DNA of 64,000 bases. Origin: Actinosynnema sp. ALI-1.44. GTDB taxonomy: Bacteria; Actinomycetota; Actinomycetes; Mycobacteriales; Pseudonocardiaceae. The stretch covers positions 124,001 through 188,000 of the forward strand of contig NZ_MTQO01000050.1 in NCBI RefSeq assembly GCF_001984155.1. The letters are read 5' to 3'. Below are positions 56,436 to 64,000 of this stretch, in pieces (within the stretch, counting starts at the first letter, position 1; each line of letters opens with the position of its first letter). Made by a program: the position numbers and the translations under genes. Below the pieces are notes generated by a model that saw only the letters and a list, made by a program, of their open reading frames with translations, was not told the origin of the DNA and did no database searches.

Positions 56436-56812
56436 GTCGTCTCCTGCCCGGGGCCGTCGGGCTCGAACTCGATCCGGGGGCAGTCCTTCCAGAGCCGCTC
56501 GAGCGAGTAGAACGAGCGTTCCTCGGTGTGCTGGACGTGCACGACCACGTCGACGAAGTCGAGCAGCACCCAGCGGCCCTCACGGGCGCCCTCGCGGCGG
56601 ACCGGCTTGGTCCCCGCCTCGCGCATCTTCTCCTCGACGTTGTCGACGATCGCGCCGACCTGCCGCTCGTTCGGCGCTGAGGCGATCACGAAACAGTCGG
56701 TGATCACCAGTTGGTTGGACACGTCGAGAACGACGATGTCACTGGCCAGCTTGTCGGCAGCCGCGTTGGCCGCCACCAGCGCCAGCTTTCGTGCGTCGGG
56801 CGTAGCAGCCAC
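56432..56812 (-). CDS. rsfS: Ribosome silencing factor RsfS
   Basis: 126 residues. RsfS binds ribosomal protein uL14 and blocks subunit joining in nutrient-poor conditions. The family core is plain: ASDIVVLDVSNQLVITDCFVI near the N-terminus, SAPNERQVGAIVDNVEE, and WVLLDFVDVVVHVQHTEERS with the final FYSLERLWKDCP. GTG start with AAGGAG a few bases upstream. It lies downstream of nadD, as in most actinobacteria. Confidence 0.95.
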   Translation of the reverse strand: MAATPDARKLALVAANAAADKLASDIVVLDVSNQLVITDCFVIASAPNERQVGAIVDNVEEKMREAGTKPVRREGAREGRWVLLDFVDVVVHVQHTEERSFYSLERLWKDCPRIEFEPDGPGQETT

Positions 56813-56879
56813 ATCTCTCCTTGTCCGGCCGTCAACGATGAGTACAGAGGGTACCGGGCGGCGCGGATCGGGTCGCGGG

Positions 56880-57494
56880 CTATTCCGGGCGGCAGCCGAT
56901 GGTGCGCTCGGCGTACAGGTTGCGCTTCTGGATGTACTGCACCACGCCGTCGGGAACCAGGTACCAGACGGGTTCGCCGAGCGCGACGCGGTCGCGGCAC
57001 GCGGTCGACGAGATCGCCATCGCGGGCACCTCGACCAGGCTGACCGAGCCGTCCGGCAGGTGGTGGTCGTCGAGGGTGTAGCCGGGCCTGGTCACGCCGA
57101 TGAAATGGGCGAGGCCGAACAGCTTCTCGACGTCCCGCCACGACAGGATCTGCGCGAGCGCGTCCGCTCCGGTGATGAAGAACAGCTCCGCGTCCGGCCG
57201 CGCGGCCCGCAGGTCCTGCAACGTGTCGACGGTGAACGTGGGCCCGCCGCGGTCGATGTCCACGCGGCTGACCGAGAAACGCGGGTTGGACGCGGTCGCG
57301 ACGACCGTCATCAGGTACCGGTCCTCGGCCGGGCTGACCTGGCGGTCGCCCTTCTGCCACGGCTCACCGGTCGGGACGAAGATCACCTCGTCCAGGTTGA
57401 ACCGGGCTTGGACCTCGCTCGCCGCGACGAGGTGGCCGTGGTGCACGGGGTCAAAAGTGCCGCCCATGATCCCGATGCGACAGTTCGCCGACAT
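56880..57494 (-). CDS. nadD: Nicotinate-nucleotide adenylyltransferase
   Basis: 204 residues. Makes deamido-NAD from nicotinate mononucleotide and ATP in NAD synthesis. Both nucleotidyltransferase motifs are present: [11 protein letters not shown] (11-21) and [10 protein letters not shown] near the C-terminus (the ISSTxxR motif). [14 protein letters not shown] is the substrate loop. First gene of the nadD-rsfS-gpgP-octT group; transcribed divergently from the nitroreductase gene. Confidence 0.96.
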   Translation of the reverse strand: MSANCRIGIMGGTFDPVHHGHLVAASEVQARFNLDEVIFVPTGEPWQKGDRQVSPAEDRYLMTVVATASNPRFSVSRVDIDRGGPTFTVDTLQDLRAARPDAELFFITGADALAQILSWRDVEKLFGLAHFIGVTRPGYTLDDHHLPDGSVSLVEVPAMAISSTACRDRVALGEPVWYLVPDGVVQYIQKRNLYAERTIGCRPE

Positions 57495-57618
57495 AGCTCG
57501 GCAGAGTACGCGGCATCAACGCCGGTTGTGCGGCCATTACCTGCCGTTTTGCCCAATTGGGTGCCCATTTCACCTGATCACCCGGGCAGGATGGACGGCT
57601 ATGAGGAGTTGGACACCC

Positions 57619-58290
57619 ATGCACGGCCGGCCCTACCAGCCGACCCCGTACCACCCGCCGCGGATGCCGCAGAACGCCTCCCTCGCCGTCTCCGCCGACC
57701 TGCGGGAACGAATGAACCAGCGGCGCACTGTCCGTGCGTTCTCCGATGATCCCGTGCCCGAACAGGTCGTGCTCGACGCGATCGCCGTCGCCGCGACCGC
57801 CCCGTCCGGTGCGCACCAGCAGCCGTGGACGTACGTGCTGGTGACCAATCCCGAGACGCGGGCCGCCATCCGCAAGGCCGCGGAGGAAGAGGAGCAGCGC
57901 TCCTACGCGGGCCGGTTGGGCGAGGAGTGGCTCGCCGCGCTCGAACCGTTGGGCACGGACGAGCACAAGCCGCACCTCACCGACGCGCCTTACCTGATCG
58001 TCGTGTTCCAGCAGCGCTTCTACCTCGACGACAAGGGCGAGAGCCACAAGCACTACTACGTCGACGAGTCCGTGGGGATCTCGGTCGGCATGCTGCTGAC
58101 GGCACTGCACCTGTCCGGGTTGTGCGCGCTCATCCACACGCCCAGCCCGATGAAGTTCCTGTCGGAGGTGCTGGGCAGGCCGCGCAACGAGAAGGCGTTC
58201 GCGGTGATCCCGGTCGGCTACCCGGCCGAGGGCGCGATGGTGCCCGACCTGGTCCGCAAGTCGCTCGACCAGGTGATCGTCCGGGCGTGA
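57619..58290 (+). CDS. Nitroreductase-family flavoenzyme
   Basis: About 223 residues. MNQRRTVRAFSDDPVPEQVV and TAPSGAHQQPWTYVLV form the FMN-binding start typical of the nitroreductase/iodotyrosine-deiodinase branch, and GLCALIHTPSPMKFLSEVLG and PVGYPAEGA close the fold. It probably uses FMN and NAD(P)H to reduce or dehalogenate an aromatic substrate. ATG 57619 is chosen for the GAGGAG at 57603-57608; ATG 57601 is also possible. It ends at a strong hairpin facing the P450 operon. Confidence 0.88.
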   Translation: MHGRPYQPTPYHPPRMPQNASLAVSADLRERMNQRRTVRAFSDDPVPEQVVLDAIAVAATAPSGAHQQPWTYVLVTNPETRAAIRKAAEEEEQRSYAGRLGEEWLAALEPLGTDEHKPHLTDAPYLIVVFQQRFYLDDKGESHKHYYVDESVGISVGMLLTALHLSGLCALIHTPSPMKFLSEVLGRPRNEKAFAVIPVGYPAEGAMVPDLVRKSLDQVIVRA

Positions 58291-58310
58291 CACAACCGGA
58301 CGATCACCTG
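58270..58310. terminator. Bidirectional terminator between nitroreductase and ferredoxin genes
   Basis: Perfect 15-bp inverted repeat (58270-58284 and 58296-58310) with an 11-nt loop that contains the nitroreductase stop codon. It lies between converging genes. Confidence 0.88.
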
Positions 58311-58320
58311 CTCGGCACTG

Positions 58321-58547
58321 TTACTCGGTGGGGGCGACGAGGTCGCCGTTGGCCGCGCTGAGCACCCTGATCGCCTCGACCGGGCAGGACTCCGCCGCGT
58401 CCACCACGACCTCGTCCTGGTCGACGACGTCGGCCAGCGCGTGCGAGCCGTCGGCCTCCAACTCGAAGTGGTCCGGCGCGATTCCGACGCACATCCCCGA
58501 AGAGATGCACGCGTGCCGATCGACCTCGAGCCGCCACTTTGTGTCGC

Positions 58548-58551
<4 letters not shown>
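58321..58551 (-). CDS. [3Fe-4S] ferredoxin partner of the P450
   Basis: 76 residues. Cluster ligands are Cys15 and Cys21 (CISSGMC) and Cys56 (ESCPVEAI); the fourth ligand position of a 4Fe-4S cluster is replaced, giving the 3Fe-4S type common beside actinomycete P450s. GTG start at 58551 overlaps the P450 stop (GTGA), so it is almost certainly the electron donor to that enzyme. Confidence 0.94.
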
Positions 58552-59777
<1,226 letters not shown>

Positions 59778-59793
59778 CGACCTGCCCCTTCAC

Positions 59794-59815
59794 GTTGTAA
59801 GCGCATGCTTACAAC
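59794..59815. promoter_or_regulatory. Palindromic operator upstream of the P450 gene
   Basis: Inverted repeat GTTGTAAGC-GCAT-GCTTACAAC (9-bp perfect arms), 17 bp upstream of the P450 start codon and 46 bp from the end of the tetR gene. Size and symmetry fit a TetR-type operator placed over the promoter. Confidence 0.75.
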
Positions 59816-59860
59816 TTCGAAGGTACCGCCGGTGTAACCAACCGTCAACATACCGTCGCG

Positions 59861-60442
59861 CTACGCGTCCGTTTCGGACGGTATATCCCGAACCTGTTCC
59901 AGCAGCGTCCGGACAGCGGGCAACACGCACGCGATGACGTCGTCGCTGTCGGCACCGGCGAGCGGGTCGCTGCCTGCCACCGATCGCACGATGTCGATAC
60001 CGACGATCCAGGCGAGCACCAGGTGCGCGCGCAATTCCGCGTTCGGCTCGCCGGTCAGCGCGGACAACGCGCGGATGTAGTCCTGGCCGAGTTGCCCGTG
60101 GATCTCCTTGGCCACCGAGTCCTCCCCGGAGGACCGCAGCATGATCTGGACCGCGCGATCACCGTGGCTGTCCTTGTCCAGCAGGCCGCGCAGCATCCGG
60201 GCGACGAGCAGTTCGCGCGGGGCTCGCGCGAGCTGGTCGCGGCCCGACCTGGCCACCACTGCCGCGAACAAGGCCTCCTTGCTGCCGAAGTACCGGAACA
60301 ACAGCGCCTGGTTGACGCCCGCGCGCCGGGCAATGTCGCGTACGGTCGTGCGGTCGTAGCCGCGTTCGGCGAACAAATCCCTTGCGGCGTCGAGCAAAGC
60401 CTCTTTGCTCGCGGCCGAGTCGCGCTTGCGTGGTTCGGTCAC
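59861..60442 (-). CDS. TetR-family repressor
   Basis: 193 residues. The N-terminal helix-turn-helix reads KEALLDAARDLFAERGYDRT then TVRDIARRAGVNQALLFRYF and GSKEALFAAV. The C-terminal ligand domain is of unknown specificity. It is transcribed toward the P450 gene and probably binds the palindrome at 59794-59815. A shorter inverted repeat ACCGT-ACGA-ACGGT (60456-60469) lies 13 bp upstream of its own start and could allow autoregulation. Confidence 0.92.
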   Translation of the reverse strand: MTEPRKRDSAASKEALLDAARDLFAERGYDRTTVRDIARRAGVNQALLFRYFGSKEALFAAVVARSGRDQLARAPRELLVARMLRGLLDKDSHGDRAVQIMLRSSGEDSVAKEIHGQLGQDYIRALSALTGEPNAELRAHLVLAWIVGIDIVRSVAGSDPLAGADSDDVIACVLPAVRTLLEQVRDIPSETDA

Positions 60443-60455
60443 TACCGCTCCTCAA

Positions 60456-60469
60456 ACCGTACGAACGGT
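60456..60469. promoter_or_regulatory. Possible operator upstream of the tetR gene
   Basis: Short inverted repeat ACCGT-ACGA-ACGGT between the divergent tetR and recQ genes. Five-bp arms only, and unlike the palindrome before the P450, so the call is weak. Confidence 0.3.
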
Positions 60470-60535
60470 CCATTGGTACGAACTCGTGGGGAGTATCTAA
60501 GGTGCTACCGCGGCCAATACGGTAGAGGTGGAACC

Positions 60536-62638
60536 GTGAACGAACTACGCGAAGACGCCGAGCGCCATCTCAGGGCGCTCGCGGGCGACGGAGCCAGCCT
60601 GCGGGACGATCAGTGGACCGCGATCGAGGCGCTGGTCGCCCAGCACAGACGCGCGCTCGTCGTCCAGCGTACGGGGTGGGGCAAGTCGGCGGTCTACTTC
60701 GTGGCCACGGCGCTGCTGCGCGCCCGCGGCGCCGGGCCGACGGTGATCGTCTCGCCGCTGTTGGCGTTGATGCGCAACCAAGTCGAGGCCGCCGCGCGGG
60801 CGGGCGTGCACGCGGCCACGATCAACTCGGCCAACTCCGACCAGTGGCGCGAAGTCCAGGACTCGGTCAACGCCGGCGACGTCGACGTGCTGCTGGTCAG
60901 TCCGGAACGGCTGAACAACCCGGATTTCCGCGACAACGTGCTGCCGTCGCTGACGGCGTCGGCGGGGATGCTCGTCGTGGACGAGGCGCACTGCATCTCC
61001 GACTGGGGCCACGACTTCCGGCCGGACTACCGGCGCCTGCGCACACTGCTGACCGAACTGCCGCAAGGCGTCCCGGTGCTGGCGACCACCGCGACGGCCA
61101 ACGACCGGGTGGTGCGGGACGTCGCGCAACAACTCGGGCTTGGACCGTCCGCAATGGACACGCTGGTGCTGCGCGGCGCGCTGGACAGGGAAAGCCTGCG
61201 GCTGGCCGTGGTGCGACTGCCGGACTCGGCGACGCGGCTGGCGTGGCTGGCCGAGCAGCTGCCGAACCTGCCCGGTTCGGGGATCATCTACACGCTGACG
61301 GTCGCGGCGGCCGAGGAAGTCGCTTCCTTCCTGCGTGAGCGAGGGTTCGAGTCGCGGGCGTACTCGGGCAAGACCGAGCAGGCCGAGCGGCTGCGAGCCG
61401 AGGAGGACCTGCTGGCCAACCGGGTCAAGGCGTTGGTGGCGACGTCCGCGCTCGGAATGGGGTTCGACAAGCCGGATCTCGGGTTCGTCGTGCACCTCGG
61501 CGCGCCGCAGTCGCCGATCGCGTACTACCAGCAGATCGGCCGCGCCGGTCGCGGTGTGGACAAGGCCGAGGTGCTGTTGCTGCCCGGCGCGGAGGACAGG
61601 GACATCTGGGCGTACTTCGCCTCGCTGGCCTTCCCACCGGAGCCGGTGGTGCGCCAGGTGCTCGACGCGTTGGCGCACGCGGAAGGGCCGATGTCCCTGC
61701 CCGCCTTGGAACCACGCGTGGACTTGTCGCGCTCGCGGCTCGAGGTCGTGCTGAAGGTGCTCGATGTGGACGGTGCGGTCCGGCGGGAGCGCGGCGGCTG
61801 GGTGCTGCTGGACAGCGACTGGAAGTACGACTCCGACCGGTACGCGCACGTGGCCGAGGCGCGCGTGGCCGAGCAGCAGGCGATGCTCGACTACCAGGCC
61901 ACCACCGGCTGCCGGATGGAGTTCCTGTTGCGGCAGCTGGACGATCCACACGCGACCGCGTGCGGCCGGTGCGACAACTGCACCGGAAAAGTCTGGGACA
62001 CGACGGTTTCCACACAGAGCGCGACCCAGGCTCGGGACCGGTTGCGCCGTCCCGGCGTCGAGGTGATGCCGCGCAGGCAATGGCCGCCGGGCATGGCGGC
62101 GCTCGGTGTTCCGTTGTCGGGCAAGATCGCCAAGGAACAACAGGCGCTGCCCGGCCGTGCGCTCGGGCGGTTGACCGACATCGGGTGGGGCAACCGGCTG
62201 CGGTCGATGCTGGGGACGGCGGCACCGGACGAGCCCGTGCCGGACGACGTGTTCGACGCCTGCGTGAAGGTGCTGTCGACGTGGAAGTGGGACACGCGAC
62301 CGGTCGCGGTCGCCACCCTGTCTTCGGGCACACGGCCCAAGCTCATCCGCAGCCTGGGTGAGCGGCTCGCCGGGATCGGGCGGCTGGAGTTCCTCGGCGA
62401 AGTGGAGATCGCCGGGGGCGCCGACCGGCGCGGCAACAGCGCCCAGCGCCTGGCCGGTCTGTGGAACGCCATGCGCGTCCCGGATTCGCTTGCCTCGGGC
62501 GTGCGGGCCGCGGGCGGCCCGGTCCTGCTGGTGGACGACCAGATCGACACGGGCTGGACGATGGCCGTCGCCGCGAAGCTGCTGGCGGACGCGGGCGCGG
62601 TGGGGGTGTTGCCGTTCGCTCTGGCGACAACGACCTAG
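60536..62638 (+). CDS. RecQ-family DNA helicase with C-terminal phosphoribosyltransferase-like domain
   Basis: About 700 residues. Helicase motifs are in order: Walker A RTGWGKS (45-51), DEAH (149-152) followed by CISDWGHDFRPDY, TTATAN, and motif VI QQIGRAGRG. A RecQ-type zinc site follows (TGCRMEFLL with CGRCDNC). The last ~170 residues look like a type I phosphoribosyltransferase, with a PRPP-loop-like VLLVDDQIDTGWTM. ATP-dependent 3'-5' unwinding is expected; the role of the extra domain is unknown. GTG 60536 is preceded by GAGGTGG. The frame is open far upstream over tetR, but that part is antisense to tetR and not coding. Confidence 0.93.
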   Translation: MNELREDAERHLRALAGDGASLRDDQWTAIEALVAQHRRALVVQRTGWGKSAVYFVATALLRARGAGPTVIVSPLLALMRNQVEAAARAGVHAATINSANSDQWREVQDSVNAGDVDVLLVSPERLNNPDFRDNVLPSLTASAGMLVVDEAHCISDWGHDFRPDYRRLRTLLTELPQGVPVLATTATANDRVVRDVAQQLGLGPSAMDTLVLRGALDRESLRLAVVRLPDSATRLAWLAEQLPNLPGSGIIYTLTVAAAEEVASFLRERGFESRAYSGKTEQAERLRAEEDLLANRVKALVATSALGMGFDKPDLGFVVHLGAPQSPIAYYQQIGRAGRGVDKAEVLLLPGAEDRDIWAYFASLAFPPEPVVRQVLDALAHAEGPMSLPALEPRVDLSRSRLEVVLKVLDVDGAVRRERGGWVLLDSDWKYDSDRYAHVAEARVAEQQAMLDYQATTGCRMEFLLRQLDDPHATACGRCDNCTGKVWDTTVSTQSATQARDRLRRPGVEVMPRRQWPPGMAALGVPLSGKIAKEQQALPGRALGRLTDIGWGNRLRSMLGTAAPDEPVPDDVFDACVKVLSTWKWDTRPVAVATLSSGTRPKLIRSLGERLAGIGRLEFLGEVEIAGGADRRGNSAQRLAGLWNAMRVPDSLASGVRAAGGPVLLVDDQIDTGWTMAVAAKLLADAGAVGVLPFALATTT

Positions 62639-62953
62639 GAGGATGATCCGCCTCGCTTCGGCGATCACCGCGAGGTGTCATCGCGTCGGCGAGGGCACGG
62701 GTGGCCATGGCCTGGAGCGCGGTTCGCGAGCTGCGACCGGCTCCTTGGCGTGAAGTGGGGCGTCCGAGTCGGGACATGACCGGGTCTGGCAACTCGTCGA
62801 GCCGACAGGGCGGCCTCCGGGGGCATGAGCACATGGTGTCCCGAATATCCGGGAGGTTCAGCGGAATTTCGCGGTGTGTCGAGAGGCGGTCGCGCAGCGT
62901 GAAAGCGGTGGGAAACCTACTCATCGGGCGCGCTGTGTGGTTAGGTCCATCGC
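62639..62953. other. Gene-less spacer before the transporter gene
   Basis: About 315 bp without a supported gene. It contains a short interrupted palindrome TCCCG-AATATC-CGGGA at 62839-62854, possibly regulatory. No other structure seen. Confidence 0.4.
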
Positions 62954-64000
62954 ATGTCGGAGCAGGTGGCAGGGCCGGTTGAGCACAGGTTGCCGGTTCG
63001 CAAGCTGGTCGCGGCGAGCATCGGCAACGCGATCGAGTGGTACGACTGGACGGTCTACGCGACGTTCAGCACCTACATCGCGAGTGCGTTGTTCGCGCCG
63101 GGCAGTGCGGCGCTGATGGCGACGTTCGCCACGTACGCGTTGGCGTTCTTCTTCCGGCCGCTCGGCGGGTTCCTGCTGGGCAGGTTCGCCGACGTGCGTG
63201 GCCGCAAACCCGCGATGATCCTGACCATCGTGTTGATGGCGGGCGGGTCGCTCGCGATCGGGGTGCTGCCGACGTTCGCGGCGGTCGGCTGGCTGGCGCC
63301 GATCCTGTTGCTGCTCGCCCGGATCGCGCAGGGCATCTCGCTGGGCGGCGAGGTGTCGAACGCCTCCGCGTACCTCGGCGAGATCGCGCCGTCGTCCCGG
63401 CGTGGCCGGTATTCGGCGTTCTTCTACATCTCGACCGGGACGGCTGTGCTGATCGCGTCGCTGCTGGGGTACTTCCTGATCAGGATCCTCGGCAAGGCGG
63501 ACATGGTCAGCTACGGCTGGCGGATCCCGTTCATCGTCGGCGGTGTGCTCGGCTTCGTCGGCCTGTGGCTGCGCCGCACGATCGACGAGACCGAACACTT
63601 CGAGAAGAGCAAGGACAAGGCGCGGAAAGTCTCGAACCCGTTGCTGGTGACGCTGAAGAACCACCCGAAGGCGGTGGGGCAGCTCATCGGCTACTCGATG
63701 CTGTCCACGCTCTGCTACTACACGTTCTTCAGCACGCTGACGCCGTTCGCGATCAACGCCAAGAAGGCGGCCGCTGACGACGTGTTCCTGGCGTTGTCGA
63801 TCGGCACGGCGTTGTTCATCGCGTTGCAGTACCCGATGGGTGCGCTGTCGGATCGTTACGGCCGCAAACCGCAACTGTTGATCTGGTCGGCGGCGACGGC
63901 GGTGCTCATCGTGCCGCTGTCCACATTGATCACACCGGGTCTGGGCAATCTCATAGTGGTGTTCTGCGTGGGGTTGGGCCTGTACACGGCGATGACGTCG
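62954..64000 (+). CDS. MFS transporter, metabolite:H+ symporter (MHS) type, cut by window edge
   Basis: The frame starts at ATG 62954 and is open to the right edge (349 codons seen). The N-terminal VRKLVAASIGNAIEWYDWTV and the loop GRFADVRGRKPAM are hallmarks of the MHS/ProP-KgtP group of the major facilitator superfamily, as is the ARIAQGISLGGEVSNA stretch. About nine membrane helices are visible and a second GALSDRYGRKPQLL loop marks the second half. Substrate (a carboxylate, betaine or similar) cannot be told. Confidence 0.93.
   Translation, partial: MSEQVAGPVEHRLPVRKLVAASIGNAIEWYDWTVYATFSTYIASALFAPGSAALMATFATYALAFFFRPLGGFLLGRFADVRGRKPAMILTIVLMAGGSLAIGVLPTFAAVGWLAPILLLLARIAQGISLGGEVSNASAYLGEIAPSSRRGRYSAFFYISTGTAVLIASLLGYFLIRILGKADMVSYGWRIPFIVGGVLGFVGLWLRRTIDETEHFEKSKDKARKVSNPLLVTLKNHPKAVGQLIGYSMLSTLCYYTFFSTLTPFAINAKKAAADDVFLALSIGTALFIALQYPMGALSDRYGRKPQLLIWSAATAVLIVPLSTLITPGLGNLIVVFCVGLGLYTAMTS

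Overview
The window is high-GC DNA with GTG/TTG starts, chained ATGA/GTGA gene overlaps and many long antisense open frames, all typical of a filamentous actinomycete. The conserved flanks (rpsT, holA, comEC, comEA, degV, octT, gpgP, rsfS, nadD) and the giant type VII secretion (T7SS) substrate suggest the Pseudonocardiaceae (Actinosynnema/Lentzea/Saccharothrix-like). The genus cannot be fixed from sequence alone.

Layout. 0-3.5 kb: the tail of an unrecognised gene, an EamA-type exporter, rpsT and holA. 3.6-5.0 kb: threonine synthase under a SAM-I riboswitch whose P1 helix overlaps the ribosome-binding site. 5.0-9.1 kb: a three-gene, translationally coupled operon on the minus strand encoding a sigma factor, a PAS/GGDEF/EAL protein whose catalytic motifs are eroded, and a class III cyclase-fold protein. 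9.6-12.0 kb: a PF04672-type methyltransferase, two small coupled genes (DUF6301-like and TY-Chap-like), and a frameshifted tautomerase relic.

12.05-48.65 kb is one minus-strand T7SS locus of about 36.6 kb. In transcription order it encodes a YbaB/EbfC protein, a Gly-rich WXG-like protein, a 6116-residue multidomain protein, a T7SS-associated protein, two WXG100 proteins, a helical protein with a YxxxE motif, a WXG/PPE-like substrate with NPNQ(Y/F) repeats, EccC, EccD, EccB, an 884-residue accessory protein, and an EccA-like ATPase whose N-terminus is a parallel beta-helix. No mycosin protease and no EccE are present in the window.

The giant protein is the most unusual object. It starts with a WXG-like helical region. 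It then carries an inositol-polyphosphate-kinase-like domain (PxxxDxKxG, ENIT, IDxAH motifs), a protein-glutaminase-like domain lacking the expected Cys, an HEYGH metalloprotease-like domain, a very long beta-rich region, a coiled coil, several OmpA-like repeat units, and two putative His/Cys modules with spacing like C80 cysteine proteases. A recurrent linker motif (VTPxLxDDxxLPxAP) sits between modules. The plan recalls MARTX/TcdB-type modular toxins, but this is inference.

48.65-53.4 kb holds decay: fragments of TetR, MarR and NRPS genes beside comEC. 53.4-57.5 kb resumes the conserved order comEA-degV-octT-gpgP-rsfS-nadD. In Mycobacterium tuberculosis this runs directly into comEC-holA-rpsT (Rv2421c-Rv2412), so the 3.6-49.8 kb block looks like an insertion between comEC and holA. 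57.6-64 kb: a nitroreductase, a P450-ferredoxin pair with a palindromic operator beside a TetR gene, a RecQ helicase with a C-terminal phosphoribosyltransferase-like domain, and a truncated MHS-type transporter.
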